DNA from: JAPPHA01 sp963662705
GTDB taxonomy: Bacteria; Pseudomonadota; Alphaproteobacteria; Rhodobacterales; Rhodobacteraceae
Length of the DNA: 64,000 nucleotides
Assembly (NCBI GenBank): GCA_963662705.2
Contig: OY759767.1
Coordinates: 1,302,001 to 1,366,000 of the forward strand
Direction of reading: 5' to 3'
Both the position numbers and the translations under genes were made by a program. This document shows positions 43,378 through 51,931 of the stretch, piece after piece. The notes under the pieces are model-generated. The model was given only the letters and a program-made list of their open reading frames with translations. It was not told where the DNA came from and searched no databases. How positions within the stretch are numbered: position 1 is the stretch's first letter; the number at the start of each line of letters is the position of its first letter.

Positions 43378-43572
43378 TCAATGCCCGTCAGAAGCATGCT
43401 GCTGGCCTTCCACCGCAATCAAGAAAGCATCGAACTCCCCGTCAGTGATCGGAACGGTGTGTTTGGCTGCAGGATATTCGCCGCTATTGACATCAGCCTT
43501 GAATTCCCGAGCCGTACCACCAATCGTTCCAGGACCGCGCGCGGCAAGTGTCGGTCTTGGCAGTCCGCCCAT
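43378..43572 (-). pseudogene. Possible C-terminal remnant of a PanB-like protein
   Basis: The minus strand reads TAREFKADVNSGEYPAAKHT and ends shortly after. The pattern of an alpha helix followed by D-V-x-x-G-x-Y/F-P-x-x-x-H resembles the last residues of ketopantoate hydroxymethyltransferases. The rest of the gene is absent, so if real it is a leftover. The resemblance is short and could be chance. Confidence 0.22.
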
Positions 43573-43662
43573 GTCTGGCCTTCAGGTCTGTAGTCACCGA
43601 GAGGCTAGAGTCCAAGTCCAGACTGATTCCTCGCTCATGCACATTTTCGTTTGCGTTACTTA

Positions 43663-43690
43663 TTGCATTTACGGCGTTTGCAACTTATCT
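43663..43690 (+). promoter_or_regulatory. Candidate promoter of the HTH/PIN pair
   Basis: TTGCAT (43663-43668) and TTATCT (43685-43690) with a 16-base spacer lie 28 bases before the antitoxin ATG, in a locally AT-rich stretch. The repeated GTTTGC/GTTTGCAAC words around it could be sites for autoregulation by the helix-turn-helix protein. Confidence 0.35.
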
Positions 43691-43717
43691 TTGTTTCTGG
43701 ATCATGGAGAAGTTGCG

Positions 43718-44167
43718 ATGAATGCAAAGACCGTGGCAGGTACAGCATGCGCCGTTCCGAGCGACCATGATGCGGCGCTCGCGAAAAGGGCGCATCAGAC
43801 ATTGGACGCGTTGATCGACGGGACACTTCCGGTTTCAGCGCGCTTCGGCGACGAGACCGTGGACATCCCAACTCCAGCGGTGTCGCTGCTCAGGGAAATT
43901 CTGGGCTATATGGCGCACGGCAAAGCCGTCGCCTTGGCGCCTTTGCATGCTGAACTGACGACGCGTCAGGCAGCCGACCTGTTGCAGGTTTCGCGGACGC
44001 ATCTTGTCCAACTCCTCGACGACGAACGGATTGCCTGCCGCAAAGTTGGCTCACACCGGCGCGTCCGCGTTGAGGACATTCTTGAGTTCCGCCGAGAAAC
44101 AGAATCTCGCCGCCATAAGGCACTCGATGAACTGACTGCTCGCGACCAGGAACTCGGTTTGCAGTAG
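43718..44167 (+). CDS. Excisionase-like helix-turn-helix protein, probable antitoxin
   Basis: A 149-residue protein. The N-terminal half (about residues 1-85) is helical and acidic; the C-terminal half holds a MerR/excisionase-type HTH: LTTRQAADLLQVSRTHLVQL followed by ACRKVGSHRRVRVEDILEFR. Such proteins serve as antitoxins of PIN-domain toxins and autoregulate their operon. The ATG at 43718 has GGAGAAG upstream; longer starts in the same frame lack support. The PIN-domain gene begins three bases after its stop. Confidence 0.8.
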   Translation: MNAKTVAGTACAVPSDHDAALAKRAHQTLDALIDGTLPVSARFGDETVDIPTPAVSLLREILGYMAHGKAVALAPLHAELTTRQAADLLQVSRTHLVQLLDDERIACRKVGSHRRVRVEDILEFRRETESRRHKALDELTARDQELGLQ

Positions 44168-44170
44168 TCG

Positions 44171-44740
44171 ATGGTTCGCCTGAAGGCGTTGCTTGACGCA
44201 AACGTTCTCTATCCGGCCGGCCTTCGCGATCTGTTGTTGCGTCTCGCCGACCGGTATCTCTTTGCGCCATTGTGGAGCGCCGACATCCATGCGGAATGGA
44301 TTGACAGCCTATTGGCCGACCGACCCGACATCGACAGAAAAATGTTGGACAGGACCCGCGCCGTCATGGACCGGCATTTCCCCGATGCACTTGTGACCGG
44401 ATACGAAGTCCTCGCTTCCGAACTTGACCTGCCCGACACCAACGACCGACATGTCTTGGCGGCGGCGATTCACGGACGTGCGGATGTGATTGTGACAGCC
44501 AACCTGAGGGACTTTCCGGTCGGGAGTTTGGCTCTCCACGCCATCGTGTCGCAGCACCCGGACACCTTTGTCGCACACCGCATCGATGTCGACCCCGAGG
44601 CCGTGCTGACAGCCGTCCGTGGCCACAGGGCCGCCCTGCGCAATCCACCTCGCTCCGTGAGCGAGAATCTGTTCGCATTGGAACGCCTCGGTTTGCACAA
44701 ATCCGTATTCTTTGTGCGAACACACGAATCCGATATCTGA
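44171..44740 (+). CDS. PIN-domain protein, probable toxin (VapC-like ribonuclease)
   Basis: A 189-residue protein opening KALLDANVLYPAGLRDLLLR with the first PIN Asp, then a conserved acidic cluster in LPDTNDRHVLAAAIHGRADV and the final TANLRDFP motif. These are the metal-binding acidic positions of PIN-domain endoribonucleases. About 60 extra residues follow the PIN core, ending SVSENLFALERLGLHKSVFF, typical of the longer PIN proteins that pair with excisionase-like antitoxins. It directly follows the antitoxin. As a type II toxin-antitoxin pair it would stabilise this accessory region; target RNA unknown. Confidence 0.82.
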   Translation: MVRLKALLDANVLYPAGLRDLLLRLADRYLFAPLWSADIHAEWIDSLLADRPDIDRKMLDRTRAVMDRHFPDALVTGYEVLASELDLPDTNDRHVLAAAIHGRADVIVTANLRDFPVGSLALHAIVSQHPDTFVAHRIDVDPEAVLTAVRGHRAALRNPPRSVSENLFALERLGLHKSVFFVRTHESDI

Positions 44741-46082
44741 TTGCCTCTGAAAAATCCTCCCAATGTCGCCGGAAACGGGCTCGACGTTCCCAGCATCGCA
44801 CACATTGACCGATACCGGTCCGACCATGCTTTCCTCGCGACAGCAGACGCTTCGTCACACACCCGATGCGTGAGGATCCAGTATGCCACCAACACACTCC
44901 CGAACCTGAATGCCCTCGTCTTCGCACAGGACGGTGACGAGGCCAGTGACCGCAAGGTAAGCGCAACCTGGAAATCTGTCGTCTCTCGCGTCAATGTTCC
45001 GTTCGAAAGACGTAGACTCCCGAATACTTGGACTGGAATGAAGTCGTTGCGACATGAGCGGCAACGCTCCGGAAAAGGTCGGAAATCGAGATATAATCCC
45101 GCCAAAGTACTGCAAATCGCCAGAATACCGCGCTTTCAAAAAAGCGCCGACATTCGGACCCTATCGGCGGCAATCAACGAACTGGACGCCCGGATTCAGG
45201 TGTTGAAGGCCAATCAGGACGGCGCGCAACTCTGCAGCATGATCTACCAGTGAAAAGGTATCTCGAAAAGCCGCATTCGAGGTTCAACTGTTCGACATGG
45301 CGAACTCGCCGGCTCTCGTGGCGTCCGGGCCCATGAGCATGACGCAAGCCCCGCGAGACGTGGATGCCGGGGTGTAGACGGGCAGCGCCACGGCGCTAAC
45401 CACTCTCCCTGCGAAAAGCGGGTAAACACTGGTTGCGGCGGAAAAAATGTGATCGGTGCTATCTGAGGGCGTAACAACGACGGGCGCGGTTCCCGAACCG
45501 CCGTCACTCATTCTTGAAAAACTGGCCTTCCGCCATTTCTTTCGATTCTAGGCACGTTTTCAGACCCACGTCCGGGAGTGCTTTCGTGAGTCTTGTGGCA
45601 ATCTGAACCACCAGATTCCGCGTTTCGCATGAAAAGGCCGGGCGCGGTTGCGCCGCTGTCAAATTATCGTGCGCGCTCGATAATTCATTGACTGTTTCGC
45701 GCGCGTACGCGCGCGCGCATGGGCGAGAATGGCATCTTGAAGTGGAGACCTGGTCCCTGGTCGTCAACTGCTTTTGAGAACCTATTGACGATGCCAATCT
45801 GTCCTTCAGGGACTTTTTAGGCTGTCGAGTAGCAGTTGCTTCGACGGCTGAGGAACACGAGAATCATCCGGAACCCGTATTTGGTGTACAGGCTGCTGAG
45901 ATGGTTCAGAATGCCGAACGTGTTCTCGGATTCAACCGTCTGAGCAAAGTCTGGTGGCAATTCGTCATCATTGATGACAATTACGGATTCATATGGAGCT
46001 GTTGATTGAGAATTGCCACGAGGTATGAAGGCCAGGGAGCCCGATGTGACAGATTCATTGGAGAAAGGGAGGAATACTGAAC
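44741..46082. other. Gene-poor stretch, 1342 bp, with several coding-like scraps
   Basis: No intact gene is supported. On the plus strand a short frame at 45054-45206 encodes MSGNAPEKVGNRDIIPPKYC and ends early; protein-like sequence (INELDARIQVLKANQDGAQL) continues in another frame to 45253, suggesting a frameshifted small gene. On the minus strand 45284-45511 encodes 75 residues ending GPDATRAGEFAMSNS. A third plus-strand frame (45777-46005) reads TAEEHENHPEPVFGVQAAEM and lacks an early start. I cannot assign families to any. A 24-bp alternating CG tract is at 45698. Confidence 0.35.
45698..45721. repeat. 24-bp alternating purine-pyrimidine tract
   Basis: An uninterrupted alternation (CGCGCGCG-TA-CGCGCGCGCG-CATG) that includes the palindrome GCGCGCGTACGCGCGC. 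Such tracts can adopt left-handed Z-DNA under negative supercoiling. It lies in the gene-poor stretch. Confidence 0.7.
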
Positions 46083-46364
46083 ATGTGGAGAGGTCTTGTA
46101 TTCATAGCAGTACTTGGGACTATCCTGGCACTGCATAACCAGGTCACGGCTGACAGTCATGGACACGTGTCCGGGGCAGCAGCGGCTGAACTGATCCAAA
46201 CGGCCGCCGGTGTTTTCAGTCCCGAAGAGGGTGAAAACGGTTGGTCATTTTCAATCATTGACGGCTTCGACGGAGCATTGTGGAAATGCACTCTCGGTTC
46301 TGAAATGGACCCGGAAGCACAAACCGTCGAATGTTGGCGTGACGACACCAGGGAGATAATCTGA
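46083..46364 (+). CDS. Small secreted protein of unknown function
   Basis: A 93-residue protein with a signal peptide (MWRGLVFIAVLGTILALHNQ, probable cut after VTA) and a short acidic mature part ending GALWKCTLGSEMDPEAQTVE and CWRDDTREII; two cysteines could form one disulfide. AGGGAGG lies 10 bases before the ATG, so translation is plausible. I do not recognise a family. Its stop overlaps the start of a 20-residue ORF (TGATG). Confidence 0.55.
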   Translation: MWRGLVFIAVLGTILALHNQVTADSHGHVSGAAAAELIQTAAGVFSPEEGENGWSFSIIDGFDGALWKCTLGSEMDPEAQTVECWRDDTREII

Positions 46365-46426
46365 TGTTGAAAACACTATCATCAATGGGATTCTTGGTCC
46401 TGAGCACCGTTTGGGTATTGTGCTAA
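46364..46426 (+). CDS. 20-residue hydrophobic ORF, possibly a truncated signal peptide
   Basis: MLKTLSSMGFLVLSTVWVLC, coupled to the preceding gene through TGATG. The Lys, hydrophobic core and terminal Cys resemble a signal peptide, perhaps lipoprotein-type, whose mature part is gone after the TAA at 46424-46426. Either a micro-protein or the stump of a second secreted-protein gene. Confidence 0.3.
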   Translation: MLKTLSSMGFLVLSTVWVLC

Positions 46427-46515
46427 TCTGTGTACTTTGGTGACAAGGTATACATGGATAGAAGCGTGCATATCGCATGAAAAAGGCCGGGTGCCCGCGA
46501 ACCCAGTCTTTGTTT

Positions 46516-46543
46516 CGCCGCCCGGAGATGAAAACGGGCGGCG
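46516..46543. repeat. Perfect 9-bp inverted repeat
   Basis: CGCCGCCCG (46516-46524) pairs with CGGGCGGCG (46535-46543) around a 10-base loop, between the small secreted ORFs and tRNA-Ser. No T tract on either strand. Confidence 0.45.
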
Positions 46544-46682
46544 CTCGGTTCGCGCCATGCCTGTATGCCTTGGAGATGGCGACGCCAACGCACGCGGCCC
46601 AGCACAATTTGTCCGAAAGTGGAAGTATAGTGGTAACCAGTTTTTACATTTTACTATAAAACAATGGGTTAAGGCCAATTCA

Positions 46683-46774
46683 TGGCGGAGACGAAGGGAT
46701 TCGAACCCTCGAGACGGGACAAACCGTCTACTCCCTTAGCAGGGGAGCGCCTTCAACCACTCGGCCACGTCTCC
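46683..46774 (-). tRNA. tRNA-Ser (anticodon GCU)
   Basis: On the minus strand the acceptor arms GGAGACG and CGTCTCC pair, the D arm TGGCCGAGTGG is typical, the anticodon loop CTGCTAA gives GCU, a long variable arm is present as expected for a class II tRNA, the T arm reads GGGTTCGAATCCC, and CCA is encoded. Total length 92 bases including CCA. It stands at the right edge of the accessory region; tRNA-Ser genes often serve as integration sites, but no integrase or repeated 3' end was found here. Confidence 0.97.
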
Positions 46775-47056
46775 GCCGAACGCAATAGCGAACTGTCGCA
46801 ATAGAGTTCAAGACCAGAATCGAATCTTTCCGATCGGGGTAACCGGTGTCCGCGGCGTTGTCTCGCCTGTCCGACCGGAATGAACGGTTCCCCCCGCATC
46901 TCGTCGGTCGACGCACGGATGCGTTGCATCGATCATTGGAGCAATGCCGAGAGGCCACGGGAATCTGAATGTATCCCGGAGAAGGTCAGTGCAGACCACC
47001 CGCGACGGAATTCCAGAAGTTCCCCGTTACCGGCTGTCGGCGAGCATGAGATACTG
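46775..47056. other. Intergenic region between tRNA-Ser and xsc
   Basis: 282 bases upstream of the minus-strand tRNA-Ser and downstream of xsc; expected to hold the tRNA promoter. No gene or terminator with a T tract seen. Confidence 0.4.
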
Positions 47057-48838
47057 TCAGGAACCGGCCGTTTGAGGCCGCATGTCCTGTCTGTTCACGC
47101 CGGCCACCGGGACAGGTCTCTTCATGGCATCGCGCCTGAAAGGTTCCCCGAGTTCCTGGTTCAGGATGACCTCGATGAACGTGGTCAGATCGTCCTTCAA
47201 CTGTGCCCTGACAGCCGTGTTGAGCGCATCGGTCAATGACGACATGGTCGTAACCAGGACGCCTTCCATCCCGCATGCCCGGGCGATCGCGGCATACGAG
47301 ACGTCGAGGTCCAGTTCCGTGCCGACGAAATTGTCGTCGTACCAGAGCGTCGTGTTTCGTTTCTCGGCGCCCCATTGATAGTTCCGGAAAATGATCATCG
47401 TGATCGGCGGCCACTCGTTCCGGCCGCAAGCCGTCATTTCGTTCATCGAGATTCCGAAGGCCCCGTCGCCGGCAAACCCGACAACCGGCGTATCAGGGTT
47501 TCCTATTTTCGCGCCGATAATTGCCGGAAACCCGTAGCCACAGGGGCCGAACAGGCCCGGTGCGAGGTATTTGCGGCCCTGCTCGAAGGTCGGATAGGCA
47601 TTTCCGATGGCGCAATTGTTCCCGATATCCGAGGATATGATCGCATCCCTTGGCAAGGACGCCTGAATTGCGCGCCATGCCATTCGGGGTGACATGTGAC
47701 TCGGCTGGCGTGCCCGGACCCTTTCATTCCAGGTTGTGCCAGGGTCGTCGTCTTCGTGATCCATGGACGTAAGTTCCTGGGCCCAGGATGACTTGATCCT
47801 GGCGATCGTGGCAAGGCGGTCTTCACGACCTGCATCCCCGGCATCAGCAGGGAGGCGGCTGAGCAAGGACCGTGCGACGCTTCGCGCGTCTCCGACGATC
47901 CCGACCGTGACGGGCTTGGTCAGGCCGATTCGGTCAGGATTGATGTCGACCTGGATGATCGACGCGTCCTTGGGCCAGTAATCGATTCCATACCCGGGAA
48001 GCGTGGAGAACGGGTTCAACCGGGTTCCAAGCGCAAGGACGACATCTGCTTTCGCGATCAGTTGCATTCCCGCCTTGGACCCATTGTAACCGAGCGGCCC
48101 TGCAAACAGCGGATGCGAGCCGGGGAAGGCGTCATTGTGCTGGTATCCGCAGCAAACCGGTGCCCCGAGCCGCTCGGCAAGCGCGACGGATTCAGCAATC
48201 GCGTTTCCAATGACGACACCGGCCCCGTTCAGGATTACCGGGAACCTTGCCCGCGAAATGAGTTCGGCGGCCTTTGCCAGCGTGTCCTCGCCGCCGGACG
48301 GGGGCTCGAACTCGACAACCGCGGGAAGATCAATATCGACAACTTGAGTCCAGTAGTCCCGCGGAACGTTGATCTGGGCGGGAGCCGATGCACGTTTCGC
48401 CTGCATGATGACGCGATTCAGGACCTCGGCCATTCTCGACGGGTCCCGAACCTCTTCCTGGTAAGCAACCATGTCCTTGAACAGGGCCATCTGTTCGACT
48501 TCCTGGAACCCACCCTGGCCCATTGTCTTGTTGGCGGCTTGAGGGGTCACGAGGAGGAGAGGTGTATGGTTCCAGTAGGCGGTCTTGACCGGCGTCACAA
48601 AGTTGGTGACGCCCGGGCCGTTTTGGGCAACCATCATGGCCATCTTGCCGCTAGCCCTGGTGTAGCCGTCGGCCATCATCCCGGCATTGCACTCATGTGC
48701 CGCGTCCCAGAATGTAATGCCGGCAGCCGGGAACAGGTCCGATATGGGCATCATTGCCGATCCGATGATCCCGAACGTATGTTCGATGCCGTGCATCTGG
48801 AGAACCTTGATGAATGCCTCTTCAGTTGTCATCTTCAT
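47057..48838 (-). CDS. xsc: Sulfoacetaldehyde acetyltransferase
   Basis: A 593-residue thiamine-diphosphate enzyme of the acetolactate-synthase superfamily. The N terminus (MKMTTEEAFIKVLQMHGIEH, then FGIIGSAMMPISDLFPAAGI) and the AANKTMGQGGFQEVEQMALF and DMVAYQEEVRDPSRMAEVL segments are characteristic of Xsc rather than IlvB. The ThDP-Mg motif is FAGDGAFGISMNEM followed by FRNYQWGAEKRN. Xsc converts sulfoacetaldehyde and phosphate to acetyl phosphate and sulfite in taurine and isethionate breakdown. Usual partners (pta, tauC-type genes) are not adjacent; nothing else is coupled to it. The ATG at 48838 could also be read from 48832. Confidence 0.93.
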   Translation of the reverse strand: MKMTTEEAFIKVLQMHGIEHTFGIIGSAMMPISDLFPAAGITFWDAAHECNAGMMADGYTRASGKMAMMVAQNGPGVTNFVTPVKTAYWNHTPLLLVTPQAANKTMGQGGFQEVEQMALFKDMVAYQEEVRDPSRMAEVLNRVIMQAKRASAPAQINVPRDYWTQVVDIDLPAVVEFEPPSGGEDTLAKAAELISRARFPVILNGAGVVIGNAIAESVALAERLGAPVCCGYQHNDAFPGSHPLFAGPLGYNGSKAGMQLIAKADVVLALGTRLNPFSTLPGYGIDYWPKDASIIQVDINPDRIGLTKPVTVGIVGDARSVARSLLSRLPADAGDAGREDRLATIARIKSSWAQELTSMDHEDDDPGTTWNERVRARQPSHMSPRMAWRAIQASLPRDAIISSDIGNNCAIGNAYPTFEQGRKYLAPGLFGPCGYGFPAIIGAKIGNPDTPVVGFAGDGAFGISMNEMTACGRNEWPPITMIIFRNYQWGAEKRNTTLWYDDNFVGTELDLDVSYAAIARACGMEGVLVTTMSSLTDALNTAVRAQLKDDLTTFIEVILNQELGEPFRRDAMKRPVPVAGVNRQDMRPQTAGS

Positions 48839-49550
48839 TGGTCTACCGCCTTTTTCCGCAGGTCAGGTGATTTACGCGCAGTTGATCATTCTTCCGCCGG
48901 CACCGACCAGTTTCCCGAAGATCGTGGTCGCCACGCGCACTTGTACGCAAGTTTGACGAGGCTGCAACGCCGTCGGTCACGTAAAGTCGCCACGTTACGC
49001 TTCCTGTAGCGCCAGAGTGGCCACGCAATGATTCCAGAAGGAAATCACGTGCAGCCGCGGCATTCCAGGTATGGTCATCTGGGTCTCTGTTTCTGCTCAC
49101 GGCAGGAATTCCCGCTGTCATCCCGGGCGATTTGCATCGGACTTTCTGCTCCTCTTGCCAAGGACCTCTGGTCTCAATTGAACGTCGCTCGCGTCGGGAA
49201 CTGCCTGATTCAACGGCTCCAAATCGGTGTCGGTGACGGGCCTGGCTGCGATCGCATGTGAAATCGGGCGCTTTGTCACCTGCGCCTGAACGTAGCCGGA
49301 CTCGAATGGCTATCGGTGGGCAAGCGGCCACGCGGTCGAGTCCTGGCAGCACGCGCATTCCGCGTTCGGCGCACGAAGCGATAACGGCGTCACGTGCAGG
49401 ATCGGCATTTGGCCAGGCGGAATTCGAATCTGCCGCGCTCCGTCACAAGGACAGGACCGGTTCAGTTGACATGACGGGCGCGCGAAATTTCAATCCGGTG
49501 TCCCGATACCGGTCTTCGACGATGCCGTCCGGCAATCAAGGGGCGGCGGG
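48839..49550. other. Intergenic region, 712 bp, upstream of xsc
   Basis: Must contain the xsc promoter. Long frames on both strands here have unnatural composition (Arg/Ser-rich) and no domain match that I can recognise. Nothing else seen. Confidence 0.4.
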
Positions 49551-50234
49551 TCAATGGGGTTCCAGAACCAGCGCCCGGGTCGTGTCCGGAAGAGCACCGG
49601 CATCAATGGTGACCGTACTCTTGCCTGCCATGTCAACCAGTTCTCGGGGGAATACGCTCAAGAATTCATCGATCGTGAACATGTCGTTCCGAAGATATTC
49701 CGGGGTACGGTAGTGCATTGGTATGACCACGCGAGGAGCGACATGGCCAATGACCCTCATCAATTCACTGAGCGAGATGACCGGAAAACCACCGGCATGA
49801 CCCAACAGCACGTTGACCCCGTCGAAAAATTCCAGTTGGGCATCGGAAAAATCATCGCCCATGTCACCCATGTGCCCGATCTCCAGTCCATCGACCGCGA
49901 ACCGGTACATCGCATTCTGATCGGGATGTCCGCTCGGGTGGTCCGCGTGTTCCATCGCTTCTATCGCCGCGAACCGGAATCCGTGGGATGACGTGTTGCC
50001 GCCATCGAGAGCAATTTCGAGTGCGTCGATCACGGTTGCGCCGGGTTTCTTGGGAACGAGATGGTCATTGTCGTGAAAATCGTCGCTGCTGCTCGATTTG
50101 ATCACGATGTCTGCGGGATCCGGAAAGGGCTTGAATCCCGCCTTTTCGGGGTCGTAGGGATCGGTGACGATTCTGAAACTATCCTTCGAAACGATTCCGA
50201 AACTCGCCTGGCCGTACCATGTGAATTCAGCCAT
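49551..50234 (-). CDS. MBL-fold metallo-hydrolase-like protein (COG2220 type) with altered HxHxDH motif
   Basis: A 227-residue single-domain protein of the metallo-beta-lactamase fold: the start FTWYGQASFGI, DPYD after the first hairpin, GLEIGHMGDMGDDF and GHVAPRVVIPMHYRTPEYL are conserved in this group. Where most members have T-H-x-H-x-D-H, this one reads IKSSSSDDFHDND, so the first two His ligands are Ser. A metal site may therefore be altered or absent. Function unknown; relatives include UlaG-like lactonases and uncharacterised hydrolases. Confidence 0.8.
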   Translation of the reverse strand: MAEFTWYGQASFGIVSKDSFRIVTDPYDPEKAGFKPFPDPADIVIKSSSSDDFHDNDHLVPKKPGATVIDALEIALDGGNTSSHGFRFAAIEAMEHADHPSGHPDQNAMYRFAVDGLEIGHMGDMGDDFSDAQLEFFDGVNVLLGHAGGFPVISLSELMRVIGHVAPRVVIPMHYRTPEYLRNDMFTIDEFLSVFPRELVDMAGKSTVTIDAGALPDTTRALVLEPH

Positions 50235-50765
50235 TGCTCCACCTTCCTGGTCTGTACCGGGCGCGAAAAGAGCTACGCCCTCATGACGATACGCGAAAAA
50301 TTCGGATTTGCTCGGCAGTCAAAACCCGTAAGCCTCGTTTGTCAAACCGGATTCACGGTCCGCGAACGACCGCGCAGGCTTGTCAGCGGCCAGGTGGTGG
50401 TGGCGGGTTTCTCGCCTGCAACAGGAAAGGCGGCGATTCCGTATCCGTGACTTGCGCTCGAGACGGGATTTGGAAGTGGGAAATGCCTTCCGCAGTGTTC
50501 GCGCATGCGAATTTGCAACGGGCGTGAGGATGTGCGTCTGGCAGAGCAGAGGTGCCGAATTCTTGGCAGGTGGACTGGTCATTATGGAGAATGTCCGGGC
50601 GGTTCGACGGTATCACGGCACTTCATTCGAATGGTCGATATTGCGCTGGATGTGCCAAGTGTTGTTTTCGCGCGTGGTCAAGACGATCTGACGAATCGGT
50701 CCACCGCCGGAATGACAAGCAATTCAAGGACCCTGGTCGTCGCCGGTTTGCCCGGGTCGACGGGA
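50235..50765. other. Intergenic region, 531 bp
   Basis: Between the end of serB and the start of the MBL-fold gene, both on the minus strand. It should hold the MBL-fold gene's promoter. No gene, RNA or clear repeat recognised. Confidence 0.4.
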
Positions 50766-51677
50766 TCAGCGGGCCGAAGTGCCGGCCGGCGTTCCGGTCC
50801 CCTGGAACTCGTCAAGCCGATAGCCCTGGAGGAACAGCAACCCGCTGAGGTCGGCGAACTCGAGAACGTGCCGACTGCGCGCCGCGACTGCCGGTTTCGC
50901 ATGGTGCGCAACGCCAATTCCGGCCGTCCGCAACATGTCCAGGTCATTCGCACCGTCTCCCACCGCCAGAACGTCCTCGGCCCGTAACCCCAACCTTTCG
51001 GTGACCTCCGACAGCGTTTCGGCCTTTGCCTCTCGCCCCAGTATGGGTGTTCCAGGCTCGCCAGTTAGCCTGCCGTCCCGCTTGAGCAATGCATTGGCCC
51101 TGAATTCGTCGAATCCGAGGCGGGTCGCGACGACCCGGGTGAATTCGTCGAAGCCCCCCGAAACGAGTACGGAATAGGCGCCATGAGCCTTCATGGTCGC
51201 GACGAGTTCCTGACCGCCGGGCGCCAGCGTGATTCGGTTATCGACGACGCGATCAATGACCGAAACCTCCAGCCCCGCGAGGAGACCGACCCTGTACCGA
51301 ACGGCCTCTTCGAATTCGAGCTCGCCGTTCATTGCCGCGGCAGTGATCTTCTTGACCTCGTCTCCGATTCCGACATGCGCCGCGAGTTCATCAAGGCTTT
51401 CCTCGAGAATCATGGTGCTGTCCATGTCGGCAAACAGTACTCTTTTCTTGCGGTTGGCACCTGGAACCACGCAAAGATCCACCTGGTTCGGGTGAAGCCT
51501 CGTCCTGATGCCGCGGATCACGCCGGCGCCAGGCTTGCCGCCAAGCGGGAATTCGCAGGCTTGTCCGTCGGCCAACCAACGGATTGTGCCGCCTAGCAGG
51601 CGATCCCTGGCGGGCCGGACGATTTCCGGCGTCAGTCGTGCCACGCCGGGATTCGAAACCAGTACGGCGACATACAT
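50766..51677 (-). CDS. serB: Phosphoserine phosphatase
   Basis: A 303-residue HAD-type phosphatase. The nucleophile motif is ADMDST (Asp84, Asp86), followed by SVLVSGGFDEFTRVVA (motif II region) and AVGDGANDLDML (motif III). An N-terminal region of about 75 residues precedes the HAD core, as in many proteobacterial SerB proteins. It performs the last step of serine biosynthesis, phosphoserine to serine. It is divergent from serC-serA, so the whole three-enzyme pathway is grouped here, and the 293-base gap should hold both promoters. Confidence 0.93.
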   Translation of the reverse strand: MYVAVLVSNPGVARLTPEIVRPARDRLLGGTIRWLADGQACEFPLGGKPGAGVIRGIRTRLHPNQVDLCVVPGANRKKRVLFADMDSTMILEESLDELAAHVGIGDEVKKITAAAMNGELEFEEAVRYRVGLLAGLEVSVIDRVVDNRITLAPGGQELVATMKAHGAYSVLVSGGFDEFTRVVATRLGFDEFRANALLKRDGRLTGEPGTPILGREAKAETLSEVTERLGLRAEDVLAVGDGANDLDMLRTAGIGVAHHAKPAVAARSRHVLEFADLSGLLFLQGYRLDEFQGTGTPAGTSAR

Positions 51678-51931
51678 GAGAACCCTCCCGTTGCGCCGGA
51701 ATGAGCCAAATCGATTGACACGCGGACAATCTCACGGAGCGGAGAATGCGTGCAACAATCCATATTCAAAAAGTTGCTGTCCCGGTAGATTTGTCCGGGA
51801 GTCAACAAATACCTCAATCGCCCGGATTTCCCGGTCCCAGTTCAGGGTTCTGCGCGGCGGACATATGGCATTCGGTGTACACTTCCTTGCTTGAGAACCG
51901 GCAGGGCGTCAGGTAATGGCAGCGCGGGCCA

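Larger units (their letters stand above)
43314..43717. other. Intergenic region, 404 bp, before the toxin-antitoxin pair
   Basis: Holds a minus-strand coding-like scrap (43378-43572) and the candidate promoter of the helix-turn-helix/PIN pair (43663-43690). Nothing else recognised. Confidence 0.4.

Noticed and set aside
44741..45253. A 170-codon plus-strand ORF from a TTG directly after the PIN gene
   Set aside because: No ribosome-binding site, no domain over most of its length, and protein-like sequence shifts between frames, so it is not an intact gene.
46683..46774. tRNA-Ser as attachment site of an integrated island covering 34.8-46.7 kb
   Set aside because: No integrase gene and no repeated copy of the tRNA 3' end was found at the other border; the idea remains open but unsupported.
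48839..49550. A 171-codon minus-strand ORF upstream of xsc
   Set aside because: Arg/Ser-rich composition with no domain and no ribosome-binding site; treated as non-coding.
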